The notes: a model not told the origin generated them from the sequence alone. DNA of 58,102 nucleotides from Armatimonadota bacterium (GCA_031459765.1 JAVKHY010000014.1:1-58102); one strand, 5' to 3'. Shown: positions 14,213 through 23,419, numbered from the stretch's first letter. Made by a program: numbers and translations.

Positions 14213-15078
14213 GCTCCGGTACGCAGCCGGGGGTCGAGGGCGTCGCGCAGGCCGTCGCCCAGCAGGTTGAAGGCCATGACGGCCAGGAAGATCGCCAAAC
14301 CCGGGAAAGTGGCGATGTACCACGATGAGAAGAGATAGGTCTGCCCCTCCCCCAGCATCGTCCCCCACTCCGGGGTCGGCGGTTTCACCCCCAGGCCGAG
14401 GAAGCCCAGCCCCGCCGCGGTCAGGATGGCCGTGCCCAGCTGCAGGGTGGACTGGACGATCACCGGGGCCAGGCTGTTGGGGAGGACGTGCCGGAGGACG
14501 ATGCGGCTCTCCGCCGCACCGAGGGCCCGGGCGGCCTCGATGTAGGTCTGCTCCTTGATGTACAGGGCCACGGCCCGCACCAGACGGATGTAGACCGGCG
14601 CCGAGGCCAGTCCCACCGAGACCACGACGTTGGTCACGCCCACGCCCAGCACGGCGATGAGGGTCAGGGCCAGCAAGAAGCCGGGGAAGGCCAGGAGCAG
14701 ATCCACGACCCGCTGGATGAGGAGATCAACGACTCCGCCGCGGTAGCCGGAGATCAGCCCGACCGGCACGCCGATGGCCGCGGAGATCGCCACGGCCAGG
14801 AAGCCGATGAGAAAGGAAACGCGCGTGCCGTAGACGATGCGCGTCAGCAGGTCGCGGCCGAGCTGGTCGGTGCCCAGGGGGTGGGCGAGCGACGGCCGCC
14901 GCAGCACCTGCTCGAAATCGGCGGCGTTGGGATCGTCGGCCAGCAGGAGCGGACCGAGGATCCCGGCGGCGACGAAGGCGGCGAGGATGAGGAGGCCCAG
15001 GACGGCCGTGCGGCGGCGGGCCAGCCGGCGCAGGACGCCGATCCGCCGCGGTCGGGCCCCCTGGTGCGGCCACGGCAT
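14209..15078 (-). CDS. ABC peptide-type transporter permease, DppC family (set 1)
   Basis: About 289 residues with six membrane helices and an N-terminal charged segment. HPLGTDQLGRDLLTRIVYGTRVS is the DppC/OppC N-terminal signature. The EAA loop (YIEAARALGAAESRIVLRHVLPN) contacts the ATPase. The start at 15078 (MPWPHQGARPRR) lies 10 bases after the DppB stop; upstream Mets overlap dppB and have no better ribosome site. It is the last gene of the SBP-B-C unit. No ATPase gene follows. Confidence 0.9.
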   Translation of the reverse strand: MPWPHQGARPRRIGVLRRLARRRTAVLGLLILAAFVAAGILGPLLLADDPNAADFEQVLRRPSLAHPLGTDQLGRDLLTRIVYGTRVSFLIGFLAVAISAAIGVPVGLISGYRGGVVDLLIQRVVDLLLAFPGFLLALTLIAVLGVGVTNVVVSVGLASAPVYIRLVRAVALYIKEQTYIEAARALGAAESRIVLRHVLPNSLAPVIVQSTLQLGTAILTAAGLGFLGLGVKPPTPEWGTMLGEGQTYLFSSWYIATFPGLAIFLAVMAFNLLGDGLRDALDPRLRTGA

Positions 15079-15088
15079 CAGGGAGGAG

Positions 15089-16018
15089 TCACTGGTAGCG
15101 GATGCGCGGGTCGACATAGACGTAGAGGAGGTCGACGAGCACATTGATGGCGGCGTAGAGGGCGGCGAAGATCAGGATGATCCCCTGGATGACCGGATAG
15201 TCGCGGGAGGTGATGGCGTTGACCAGGAGCCGGCCGATGCCGGGCCAGGCGAAGGTGGTCTCGGTCAGGACCGCGCCGCCCAGCAGCGCCCCGAACTGCA
15301 AGCCGACGACGGTCAGGACGGGAATGAGCGCGTTCCGCAGGGCGTGCCGGAGCGTGACCGCCGCCTCATGGACGCCCTTCGCCCGCGCTGTCCGCACGTA
15401 GTCCTGATGGAAGGTCTCCAGCAGGCTACTCCGCGTCATCCGCGCCACGATGGCGATCGAGAAGGCGGCCAGGGTGATGGTCGGGAGCACGTAGGAGGCC
15501 GGGCCGCCGTACCCGCCGGCCGGAAACCAGCCCAGGTAGACGGAGAACAGCAACATCAGCATCAGCCCCAGCCAGAAGACGGGGATGGAGACCCCGAAGA
15601 GCGCCACGCTCATGATCAGGTAGTCCAGGGCCGAGTTCCGGCGGACGGCCGAGACGGTTCCGGCGGCCAGCCCCAGGACGGCGGCCACGACGGTGCTGGC
15701 CACCGCCAGCCCGACCGTCGGTCCCAGCCGCCAGCGGATCTCTTCCGCCACCGGCGCGCGTGTGACGGCGGAGGTCCCCAGGTCTCCGCGGATCAACCGC
15801 CCGAGGTAGAGGGCGTACTGGACGTGGATCGGCCGCGTCAGCCCCAGCTCGACCCGGATACGCCGCACCTCCTCGTCGGAGGCGGTCAACCCCGCGATGA
15901 GACGGGCGGGGTCCCCCGGAATGAGCCGGATCAGCAGGAAGATGACAACGGTGACCCCGAGCAGCGTGGGGACCGTCAGGGCTACCCGGCGGAGCAGGTA
16001 GAGACCGAGGGACGACAT
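15089..16018 (-). CDS. ABC peptide-type transporter permease, DppB family (set 1)
   Basis: 309 residues. The N-terminal LYLLRRVALTVPTLLGVTVV, the DPARLIAGLTASDEEV loop, and the C-terminal ETTFAWPGIGRLLVNAITSRDYPVIQG and YVYVDPRIRYQ are DppB/OppB hallmarks. The EAA loop is DYVRTARAKGVHEAAVTLRHALRN. It forms the inner-membrane pore with the DppC-type protein encoded just downstream. It is separated from the upstream binding-protein gene by a strong hairpin. Confidence 0.93.
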   Translation of the reverse strand: MSSLGLYLLRRVALTVPTLLGVTVVIFLLIRLIPGDPARLIAGLTASDEEVRRIRVELGLTRPIHVQYALYLGRLIRGDLGTSAVTRAPVAEEIRWRLGPTVGLAVASTVVAAVLGLAAGTVSAVRRNSALDYLIMSVALFGVSIPVFWLGLMLMLLFSVYLGWFPAGGYGGPASYVLPTITLAAFSIAIVARMTRSSLLETFHQDYVRTARAKGVHEAAVTLRHALRNALIPVLTVVGLQFGALLGGAVLTETTFAWPGIGRLLVNAITSRDYPVIQGIILIFAALYAAINVLVDLLYVYVDPRIRYQ

Positions 16019-16025
16019 CAGCGAA

Positions 16026-16053
16026 GGGGCCGCCGCCGGGCGGCGACGGCCCC
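16026..16053 (-). other. Intercistronic hairpin between SBP and permease genes (set 1)
   Basis: The arms at 16026-16037 and 16042-16053 form a 12-base stem with one G-U pair in the minus-strand RNA and a 4-base loop. No T-run follows. Such hairpins behind binding-protein genes usually protect the upstream message and lower permease expression. Confidence 0.6.
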
Positions 16054-16073
16054 CCCACCACCTGTGCCTCGGT

Positions 16074-17651
16074 CTACGGCTCCCACGTGGCGTTGCTCGT
16101 GTCCCACTTCTCGATGGGAAGGACCCGCACGCCCTTGAGATTCCGGACCGTCGCTACGTACCACTTCTGCGTCCACAGGAACACCCAGGGCGCGTCGTTC
16201 CAGATAAGCTGCTGCGCCTCCCTGTACAGCTCCTTGCGCTTCGCGTCGTCGATGGTGCTGCGCGCCTCGTCCAGCAGCTGGTCCACACGGGGGTTCCTGT
16301 AGAAGGCCGGTCCCAGTCCCTTCGGCGGGTGGGCCGCCCCGGAGTGGAACTGGCCGTAGAGCGCCCCGTCGCAGTCCAGCACGGGCCAGGCCCAGCCCAG
16401 GACGATCATCTGGACGCGCGTCCGGTCCGGCGGGGCGACGACCGTGCTCACATAGGACGGCCAGTCCATCGTGCTGAGGTTGGCCCGGACCCCGACGTTG
16501 CGCAGTTGCGCGGCCACGGCCTGGGCGAACTGGAAGTCCTGGATGTACCGGCCCGTGGGCGAGAAGAAGTTCACCTCGAAGCCGTCCCGGTAGCCGGCCT
16601 CCGCCAGGAGCTGCTTCGCCTTGATCGGGTTGTAGGGCCAGCCCCCCTCCTGCACGGCCACCCCGCCGAACATCATCGGCGGGCACGGCGAGACGGCCAC
16701 GGTCCCCAGATCGAAGAGGACGCTGGCCAGGATGGCCTTCTTGTTGATCGCGTAGTTCATCGCCTGACGGACGCGCACGTCTCTGAAGGGGCCCCACTGG
16801 TTGTTCAGCACAAGGAAGATCGTCCGGTCGGTGGCCGCCTCGACCACGGTCACCCGCGGGTTCTGCCGCAACCCTTTGACGTCGGGAGCCGGGGGCAGCA
16901 TCGCCATGTGCACGTCACCCGCCAGCAACTGGGCCAGCCGGGTGCCGGCGTCGGGCACGACGCGGAAGAGCACCTCATCGAAGACCGGCCTCTTCCCCCA
17001 GTAGTTCGGGTTGCGTTCCACGAGGATGCTCTCGCCGCGGCGCCACTCCTTGAACATGTAGGGTCCGGTCCCGGCGCCGACGGGGGCGACGCTGAACCGG
17101 TCGCCGGCACGCTGCACCGCCGCGGGGGACAGGATGGCCGCCGTCGTCGTCCCCAGCCCCGTCAGGACGAAGGGGCTGGGCTGGCTCAACTGGAGCCGCA
17201 GGCTCAGCTCGCCCATGGTCTCGACGGCCGTGATCGGTGCAAAGAGATAGCGGTTGGGGTTCCTGACCTTGGGGTCCAGCAGCCGCTCGATGGTCGCCTT
17301 CACCGCCGCCGCGTTCATCGGGGACCCGTCGTGGAAGCGGACGCCCGGCCGGAGCTGGAAGGTGATGCTGCGGCCGTCGCGGGCCACCTGCCAGCGCGTG
17401 GCCAGCTTCGGCCGGACCTCGCCCGGCACGGATTCCACATCGACGAGGGTCTCGTAGAAGTAGTCCACCATATTGTTGACCGTCGTTGTGGTGCCCCCCG
17501 CCGGGTCCAGCGTGTCGGCGTCGATGCCGACGGCGATGCGCAGTTGTCGGGGCACGGCCTGAGCGCCCGCCGGAACGTTCTGCATTCCTACCGCTGAGGC
17601 GATCAGCGCCGCGACAACGCCGAGGCGTACCAGAGCCCTGAGCACAGCCAC
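16074..17651 (-). CDS. ABC transporter substrate-binding protein, family 5 (set 1)
   Basis: 525 residues from a GTG behind AAGGAGG. An N-terminal signal segment (LRALVRLGVVAALIASAVGMQNVPAGAQA) is followed by RQLRIAVGIDADTLDPAGGT. The family 5 marker block KLATRWQVARDGRSITFQLR-PGVRFHDGSPMNAAAVKATIERLLDP is present. The rest of the fold shows VRQAMNYAINKKAI and AKQLLAEAGYRDGFEVNF. It has no lipobox Cys, so it is probably a free periplasmic or exported protein. It would bind peptides or other small polar molecules for the DppB/C-type permeases downstream. It is transcribed divergently from the cyclase/AAA gene. Confidence 0.93.
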   Translation of the reverse strand: MAVLRALVRLGVVAALIASAVGMQNVPAGAQAVPRQLRIAVGIDADTLDPAGGTTTTVNNMVDYFYETLVDVESVPGEVRPKLATRWQVARDGRSITFQLRPGVRFHDGSPMNAAAVKATIERLLDPKVRNPNRYLFAPITAVETMGELSLRLQLSQPSPFVLTGLGTTTAAILSPAAVQRAGDRFSVAPVGAGTGPYMFKEWRRGESILVERNPNYWGKRPVFDEVLFRVVPDAGTRLAQLLAGDVHMAMLPPAPDVKGLRQNPRVTVVEAATDRTIFLVLNNQWGPFRDVRVRQAMNYAINKKAILASVLFDLGTVAVSPCPPMMFGGVAVQEGGWPYNPIKAKQLLAEAGYRDGFEVNFFSPTGRYIQDFQFAQAVAAQLRNVGVRANLSTMDWPSYVSTVVAPPDRTRVQMIVLGWAWPVLDCDGALYGQFHSGAAHPPKGLGPAFYRNPRVDQLLDEARSTIDDAKRKELYREAQQLIWNDAPWVFLWTQKWYVATVRNLKGVRVLPIEKWDTSNATWEP

Positions 17652-17656
17652 CCCTC

Positions 17657-17694
17657 CTTCCCACAGGTAAACCGCCAGGTACGGATGTGGGAAG
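17657..17694 (-). promoter_or_regulatory. Inverted repeat in the SBP leader, abutting its ribosome site
   Basis: CTTCCCACA (17657-17665) and TGTGGGAAG (17686-17694) are perfect 9-base complements 20 bases apart. In the minus-strand transcript the 3' arm directly joins the GGAGG of the binding-protein gene. Confidence 0.4.
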
Positions 17695-17812
17695 AGTTAC
17701 GGCGCCCGGGCCGCCATCCCTCCGTGTCCTGGGATCCACCGAACAGGTCCCGGCCCCGATCCTCTGTCGGGGAGGGACACCGCCGTCGAACGCGTTGTAC
17801 ACTAGGAGCATC

Positions 17813-20800
17813 ATGCCTCCCCCCGCCGCGATCCGCTGCGCCAGCTGCGGCCAGGACAACCCCCCCGAGGCGCGCTTCTGCATGCGCTGCGGGACGGCGC
17901 TCACCCGGCGGTGTCCGAACTGCGGAGCGACCAACACCCTCGCCGCCCAGTTCTGCGTGCGCTGCGGGGCGCCCCTGGCCCTGGCCGCGGGGACCGAGCG
18001 GCGGGTGCTGAGCGTCCTGTTCGCCGATCTGGTGGGATCCACACGATTGGTGCTGCGCACCGATCCCGAGCCGATGCGGGCCATCAGCGGGCACTACTAC
18101 CGGGCGATGCGGGAGGAGGTCGGGCGGGTCGGCGGCGTGATTGAGAAGTACATCGGCGACGCGGTGATGGCCGTGTTCGGGCTGCCCACCGCGCACGAGG
18201 ACGACGCCGACCGCGCGGTGCGCGCGGCCGTGGCGATGCAGCGGCGGATGGCCGATCTCAACGAGGCCCGGGGGCTGGACCTCCACCTGCGGGTGGGCAT
18301 CGCCACCGGCGAAGTCATCGCCGATCCCAGCGCGGTCCAGGCCGGACAGTCCATGGTCACGGGGGAAGCCGTGAATCTGGCCTACCGGCTGCAGGAGCAG
18401 GCGCCCCCCGACGCCGTGGTCATCGACGAGCGCACCTTCCGCGCCCTGCGGCTGCACGGCGAGTTCAAACCGCTCCCGGCCGCCGACGACGAGTTCGCCG
18501 GGGTGCCCCGCTGGCAGGTGGTGATGATCGCCGAGGGCCAGAGGGCCAAGCGCCTGCGGGCGCCCCTGGTCGGTCGCGACGACGAACTGCAGTTCCTCCT
18601 GGCCCTGTACCACCGGGTGGTGGAAAGCAGCCGACAGCACATCGTCACGGTGATGGGCGCGGCCGGGGTGGGCAAGAGCCGGCTCGTCGAGGAGTTTGCC
18701 GCGCTGATCCGGGCCGAGTCCGCCCCGCCGCAGGTCCTGCGCGGGCGCTGTCCCTCCTACGGCGAGGGGCTGACGTACTGGCCGCTGGTGGAGATGGTCA
18801 GGCAAGAGTGCGGCATCACCGATACCGACGCCCCCGCCGAGATGCTGGAGAAACTGCGCGCCACCGCAGGCCGGGTGGTCGTCCCGATCCTGGGGGAGGA
18901 GGCGGCGGACACCATCACCGCCGACCTCGCGGCGCTGCTCGGGCTCTCCGCGGGCAGGGCCTACGAGACGATGTGGCGCGACCGGCTGAACGCGCTCAAG
19001 CAGGTCGCGGAGCACCCGGCCGGCGTCGACGTCCCGTCCGCCGGCCCGGGCCGGGGACCGGACGTGCTGATCCCCTCCGTGCGCGCCTTCTTCAACGCCC
19101 TGGCGCACCGTGCCCCGCTCGTACTGATCTTCGAGGATCTGCACTGGGCGCAGGAAAGTTTGCTGGACCTCCTTGAGCGCGTGGCCGTGGCCGGACCCGA
19201 CGTGCCGATCCTCACCTTGTGTCTGTCGCGTCCCGAGCTGCTCGAACGACGGGCGACCTGGGGAGCGCGCCTGCCCAGCCACACGAGCCTGCAGCTCCAG
19301 CCCCTGCGCCAGGAGGTCGGCCGATCGCTGGTCTTCGAACTGCTGCATCGGGAGCCGCTGGCCGCCGAGGTGCGCGAGGCGATCCTGACCCGGGCCGAAG
19401 GCAACCCCTTCTACATCGAAGAGATCCTGCGCCGGTTGATCGAGGGCGGGGAACTGGTCCGCGTCGAGGGAGGGTGGCGCCTGGCGTCGCCGACGGTGGA
19501 GATCCGGATCCCGGACACGATCCACGGCATCCTAGCCTCGCGGCTGGATCTGCTCACGCCCGTCGAGAAACGCGTCATCCTGGACGCCTCCGTGGCCGGA
19601 CGGGTCTTCTGGCTCAATGCGCTTGTGGCGATGGATGAGCTGCCCCGGGACGAAGTGGAGGCGGCGTTGCAGCGCCTGCAGGACCGCGATCTGGTCGTAG
19701 AACTGCGCGACGGGGGGGACCAGCGCCGGGTGCAGCAGCAATTCCTTCCCCTGCCCGACCCCACGCCCCGGCAGCTGGCGTTGCTGGAAGCCGGCGAGCA
19801 CTGGCAGCCTGCGGCGCGCGCCGACCTGCTCGGATTGGCCCCCGGACCCGGAGAGCCGCGGCTCGCCGGCGAACGGGAATTCGCCTTCAAACACGCTCTG
19901 ATCCGCGAGGTCGCCTACTCGCTGGTCCCCAAGCTGGCCCGCAGCGTCCGGCACCTGCGCTTCGCCGAATGGCTGAAGAACGCCACGCGCCGTCCGGTGG
20001 AGGAGATGCTCGGCGTCCTCGCCTACCACTACGAGCAGGCCTGGCGCAACGCCTTCGATACCGGCGACCGGGCGGAGGACCTAGCCCGCCGGGCGGTGCT
20101 GACCCTGCGGGCCGCCGGCACCCGCGCCATGCACCTGCGCACGCTGCCCGAGGCGCAGGGGCTCTACGAGCGGGCCCTGCACATCGTCCGACACGTCGGG
20201 TTGACCGCCGATCTGCCGCTGTACCTGGAGTTGCTGGTCGAGTACTCCGACGTCGTTAAATGGCTGCCGGCACCGAAGACGGTGTTCGAAGCCACGCAGA
20301 CCGTGCTGGATCAGGCCCCGGCGCTGGGCCGGGACGACCTTGTGGCCCGGGCCTGGCTGAACCGGGCCTATGCCGAGTACGACAAGGGACGGCTGCAGGA
20401 CGCCGATGCGGCACTGCGCCGGGCCCTGGAGATCTTCCGCCGGCTGGGGGACCGCCGGGGCGAGGCGGAGGCGCTGGAGGTGTTGGGCGGGGTGACCAGC
20501 GACCTCCGCGGGAGCCTCCGGATCGCCGAAGAGGCGTACCGACGGGTCCTTGAGGTGTACCGGGAGATGGGCGATGGGATGGGGGAGGCCAGAACCCTGG
20601 CCTGGCTGGGGCGCGCCCTGCTCGACGGCGGCCGGATCGCCGAGGCGAAGACGACGCTGGACGAGGCGCTGCGCCTGGGCCGGGCGCACCACGAGCGGAT
20701 CTCGGAGGCCAAGGCGCTCTTCGGGCTGGCCATCATCGCCCATCTGGAAGGCCGGGCCGAGGAGTGTGTCGCCCTGCACCACAAAGTGATCAGGGTCGTC

Positions 20801-21349
20801 TCGGAGCTGGGAAATCCCTCCGATAAGGCGCCCATCCGCCGCCATCTGGCGATGCACTACCTGCGCCACGGCAAGACCGCCGAGGCGGAGGAGGAGATCC
20901 GCAAGGCGCTGGCCGTACGGCGCCAGCACGGTCTGACGTCGGACCACCCCAACTTTCTCCGGACGCAGGCCGAGGTCGCCCTGGCCAAGGGCGAGCTGCT
21001 GGCTGCGGCCGACCTGGCCGAGCGGGCCCTCGGCCTCCTGGGGGAGTGGGACAACGTCTCCCGGCCGACCCATCGCGCCACGCTGGCCCGCATCCGCGCC
21101 GCCCAGGGGCGGCTGAACGAGGCCGAAGCACTGTTCCGCGCCAGCGTCGCCGATCTCGAGGTCCAGGAGTACCGCATCGACTTCGCCCTGGTCCTGATGA
21201 AATACGGCGAAGCCCTGGGCCGACGCGAGATGCTGGAGCGCGCCCGCTCGGAGTTCGCCGCCATGGGCGCCGCCTACTTCGTTCAGGCCATCGACCGCAC
21301 CCTGGAGGAACTCCCGCCGACGCCGGCCCGCTCCCCCGGCGGGGCCTGA
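17813..21349 (+). CDS. Double-zinc-ribbon, class III adenylate/guanylate cyclase, AAA ATPase and TPR regulator
   Basis: 1178 residues. Residues 9-51 hold two zinc ribbons (C9/C12/C23/C26 and C34/C37/C48/C51). Residues about 64-240 are a class III nucleotide cyclase domain with metal ligands Asp72 (FADLVGST) and Asp116 (GDAVMAVFG), Lys112, Asn188 and Arg192, so catalysis looks possible. A P-loop NTPase follows, with Walker A MGAAGVGKS near 281-289 and Walker B VLIFEDLHWA. The last 450 residues or so are TPR-like helices (AWLNRAYAEYDKGRLQDADAAL and similar). It has the layout of large STAND-type signalling proteins in Chloroflexota, Actinobacteria and related groups. The start is the ATG at 17813 behind AGGAG; the longer open frame upstream has no homology. 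Targets and ligand are unknown. Confidence 0.9.
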   Translation: MPPPAAIRCASCGQDNPPEARFCMRCGTALTRRCPNCGATNTLAAQFCVRCGAPLALAAGTERRVLSVLFADLVGSTRLVLRTDPEPMRAISGHYYRAMREEVGRVGGVIEKYIGDAVMAVFGLPTAHEDDADRAVRAAVAMQRRMADLNEARGLDLHLRVGIATGEVIADPSAVQAGQSMVTGEAVNLAYRLQEQAPPDAVVIDERTFRALRLHGEFKPLPAADDEFAGVPRWQVVMIAEGQRAKRLRAPLVGRDDELQFLLALYHRVVESSRQHIVTVMGAAGVGKSRLVEEFAALIRAESAPPQVLRGRCPSYGEGLTYWPLVEMVRQECGITDTDAPAEMLEKLRATAGRVVVPILGEEAADTITADLAALLGLSAGRAYETMWRDRLNALKQVAEHPAGVDVPSAGPGRGPDVLIPSVRAFFNALAHRAPLVLIFEDLHWAQESLLDLLERVAVAGPDVPILTLCLSRPELLERRATWGARLPSHTSLQLQPLRQEVGRSLVFELLHREPLAAEVREAILTRAEGNPFYIEEILRRLIEGGELVRVEGGWRLASPTVEIRIPDTIHGILASRLDLLTPVEKRVILDASVAGRVFWLNALVAMDELPRDEVEAALQRLQDRDLVVELRDGGDQRRVQQQFLPLPDPTPRQLALLEAGEHWQPAARADLLGLAPGPGEPRLAGEREFAFKHALIREVAYSLVPKLARSVRHLRFAEWLKNATRRPVEEMLGVLAYHYEQAWRNAFDTGDRAEDLARRAVLTLRAAGTRAMHLRTLPEAQGLYERALHIVRHVGLTADLPLYLELLVEYSDVVKWLPAPKTVFEATQTVLDQAPALGRDDLVARAWLNRAYAEYDKGRLQDADAALRRALEIFRRLGDRRGEAEALEVLGGVTSDLRGSLRIAEEAYRRVLEVYREMGDGMGEARTLAWLGRALLDGGRIAEAKTTLDEALRLGRAHHERISEAKALFGLAIIAHLEGRAEECVALHHKVIRVVSELGNPSDKAPIRRHLAMHYLRHGKTAEAEEEIRKALAVRRQHGLTSDHPNFLRTQAEVALAKGELLAAADLAERALGLLGEWDNVSRPTHRATLARIRAAQGRLNEAEALFRASVADLEVQEYRIDFALVLMKYGEALGRREMLERARSEFAAMGAAYFVQAIDRTLEELPPTPARSPGGA

Positions 21350-21428
21350 AGTTCTCGGCCCGGAATTCCGTTCGGGTCGCACTCCCTCGCCGCGGACAGC
21401 GCCGGCACATATGAGCGCCCGAGAACTT
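21349..21428. repeat. 10-base inverted repeat around a GGAATTCC palindrome, upstream of importer set 2
   Basis: AAGTTCTCGG (21349-21358) and CCGAGAACTT (21419-21428) are perfect complements. Right after the first arm is the 10-base palindrome CGGAATTCCG (21361-21370). The region up to the next gene start (21510) holds no other ORF. Confidence 0.4.
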
Positions 21429-21509
21429 TTCCGCCCCTTCCCCGGCACGCGCTGTCGGGCGCCCCGCTTCATCGGAAGAAGGGGAGGAGGAGCCTGCGAC
21501 GTGAGGTAA

Positions 21510-22463
21510 TTGTGTTTTCATTCAGTGGATTCGGAGCGCGCAATCACTTCAGAACAACACCTCCCGGTTGCCGGTCCCCTGGTGCCTGCCCCCGGGGCGG
21601 CGGTGCGCCGGCCGCCGACGGTGTGGCGGCGCCTGCGGGCCAATCCCTCGGCGCTGCTGGGCCTGGTGGTGATCGGACTGGTCGTCGTCCTGGCCCTGCT
21701 CGCGCCGTGGGTGGCGCCCTACGATCCGGCGGAGCAGTTCTTCGACGGGCTCACCCTGGAAGGACGGCCGCTCCCGCCCAACGCCCGGTTCTACCTGGGC
21801 ACCGACCTGCTGGGGCGCGATCTGCTCTCCCGGCTCATCTACGGGGCGCGGGTCAGCCTGCTGATCGGCGTGGCGGCGAACGTCGCGGCGCTGTCCATCG
21901 GCACGGCCATCGGGACCGTCGCCGGCTACTTCCGGGGGTGGACGGCCACGGTCTTCATGCGCTTCACCGACCTGATGATGGCCTTCCCCGCCCTCATTCT
22001 GGCCATCGCCCTGGCCGCCATCCTCCGTCCGAGTCTGTGGATCGTGGCCCTGGTCATCGGCATGGTGAACTGGGTGTGGATCGCCCGCGTCGTCTACAGC
22101 CAGGTCCTGGCCATCAGCGGGCGCGAGTTCATCGACGCCGCGCGGGCCCTGGGCGTGCCCACCCCGCGCATCTTCTGGCGGCATCTGTTCCCCCACCTGC
22201 TGCCGACGCTGTTGGTCTGGGGGACGCTCGGCATCTCCACCACCGTGATGTTCGAAGCGGCCCTCTCCTTCCTCGGCGTCGGCGTGCGCCCGCCGACTCC
22301 CAGCTGGGGAGGCGCGATCAACGAGAGCCAGTCCTACTTCCTGGAGGCGCCCTGGCTGGTGGCCTTCCCGGGCGCGGCCATCCTGCTCACCTCGCTGGCC
22401 TTCAACCTGGTGGGTGACGCGCTGCGCGACGCCCTGGACCCGACGCTGCGGGGGAGGCGCTGA
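21510..22463 (+). CDS. ABC peptide-type transporter permease, DppC family (set 2)
   Basis: About 317 residues with an N-terminal cytosolic stretch of about 45 residues before the first helix (NPSALLGLVVIGLVVVLALL). The family block RFYLGTDLLGRDLLSRLIYGARVS is present, as is the EAA loop FIDAARALGVPTPRIFWRHLFPH. It ends in NLVGDALRDALDPTLRGRR. The start codon is uncertain: TTG at 21510 with a close GAGGT, or GTG at 21525. Here the permease genes come first and the binding protein last (C-B-SBP), unlike the other sets. No ATPase genes are adjacent. Confidence 0.9.
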   Translation: MCFHSVDSERAITSEQHLPVAGPLVPAPGAAVRRPPTVWRRLRANPSALLGLVVIGLVVVLALLAPWVAPYDPAEQFFDGLTLEGRPLPPNARFYLGTDLLGRDLLSRLIYGARVSLLIGVAANVAALSIGTAIGTVAGYFRGWTATVFMRFTDLMMAFPALILAIALAAILRPSLWIVALVIGMVNWVWIARVVYSQVLAISGREFIDAARALGVPTPRIFWRHLFPHLLPTLLVWGTLGISTTVMFEAALSFLGVGVRPPTPSWGGAINESQSYFLEAPWLVAFPGAAILLTSLAFNLVGDALRDALDPTLRGRR

Positions 22464-22470
22464 GACCACC

Positions 22471-23391
22471 GTGGGCGCCTACCTGCTCCGCCGGTTGACC
22501 CAGTCGGTGTTGATCCTGCTCGGCGTGACCTTCGTCACCTTCCTCTTGCTGTACGCCCTGCCGGCCGATCCGGCCCGGATGATCGCCGGCCGCAGCGCTA
22601 CGGCCGACACCGTGGAACGCATCCGCGCCGAACTGGGATTGGACCGGCCGCTGCTGGTGCAATATGGGCGCTACCTGGCGCGGCTGGCGCAGGGCGACCT
22701 CGGGCGGTCCTACGCCCAGAAGGTCGAGGTGGAAGCGCTGCTGGCCTCGCGGCTGGGCGCGACTTTCCTGCTGATGGTCGGGGGTATCGCGGTCGAGCTG
22801 CTCATCGGGCTGCCGGCCGGCACGCTCGCCGCGGTCCGCCGGCAGGGGGCCTTCGACCGGACGGTGATGGTCGGCGCCTTCCTGGGGGTCTCCGCCCCGC
22901 AGTTCGCCGTCGGCCTCCTCCTCCTGTACCTGCTGGCCTACAAGTGGCCGCTCTTCCCGCTGGGCGGATACGGGTCCCTGGCGCACCTGATCCTGCCCGC
23001 GGTCACGCTGGGGATCGCCGGAGGAGGCTGGTACGCGCGCATGATGCGCTCGGCGATGCTGGACGTCATCCACCAGGACTACGTGCGCACGGCGCGGGCC
23101 AAGGGGGCGGGCGAGGGACGGGTGATCGGCAAACACGCCCTGCGCAACGCCCTGCTGCCGGTGGTCTCGATGGTCGGGCTCGATTTCGGGACGTTCATGG
23201 GAGGGGTGGTGGTGGTGGAGTCGGTCTTCAGCTGGCCGGGCATCGGCCAGCTGGCCTGGCAGGCCATCCAGATCGTGGATATCCCCGTGATCATGGGGGT
23301 GGTGCTGGTCTCCGCCACCGCCATCCTGCTGGGCAACCTGCTGGCCGACCTCGTCTATCCGCTGCTCGATCCCAAGATCCGGTACAGCTGA
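22471..23391 (+). CDS. ABC peptide-type transporter permease, DppB family (set 2)
   Basis: 306 residues from a GTG at 22471, seven bases after the DppC stop. YLLRRLTQSVLILLGVTFVTF and LPADPARMIAGRSATADTVERIR open the protein, and ESVFSWPGIGQLAWQAIQIVDIPVIMG and YPLLDPKIRYS close it, as in DppB/OppB. The EAA loop is DYVRTARAKGAGEGRVIGKHALRN. It forms the translocation pore with the DppC-type protein upstream; the binding protein gene follows 28 bases downstream. Confidence 0.93.
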   Translation: MGAYLLRRLTQSVLILLGVTFVTFLLLYALPADPARMIAGRSATADTVERIRAELGLDRPLLVQYGRYLARLAQGDLGRSYAQKVEVEALLASRLGATFLLMVGGIAVELLIGLPAGTLAAVRRQGAFDRTVMVGAFLGVSAPQFAVGLLLLYLLAYKWPLFPLGGYGSLAHLILPAVTLGIAGGGWYARMMRSAMLDVIHQDYVRTARAKGAGEGRVIGKHALRNALLPVVSMVGLDFGTFMGGVVVVESVFSWPGIGQLAWQAIQIVDIPVIMGVVLVSATAILLGNLLADLVYPLLDPKIRYS

Positions 23392-23419
23392 CCGGAAATC
23401 CACCTGGGGAGGTGAAGGA

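Noticed and set aside
12875-14368. Long minus-strand frame antisense to tctA
   Set aside because: Composition (His/Asp/Gln/Gly-rich, no hydrophobic or family motifs) and full overlap with tctA mark it as a shadow.
17603-21472. Several long minus-strand frames under the cyclase/AAA/TPR gene
   Set aside because: No recognisable domain; they mirror the real gene in a GC-rich codon background.
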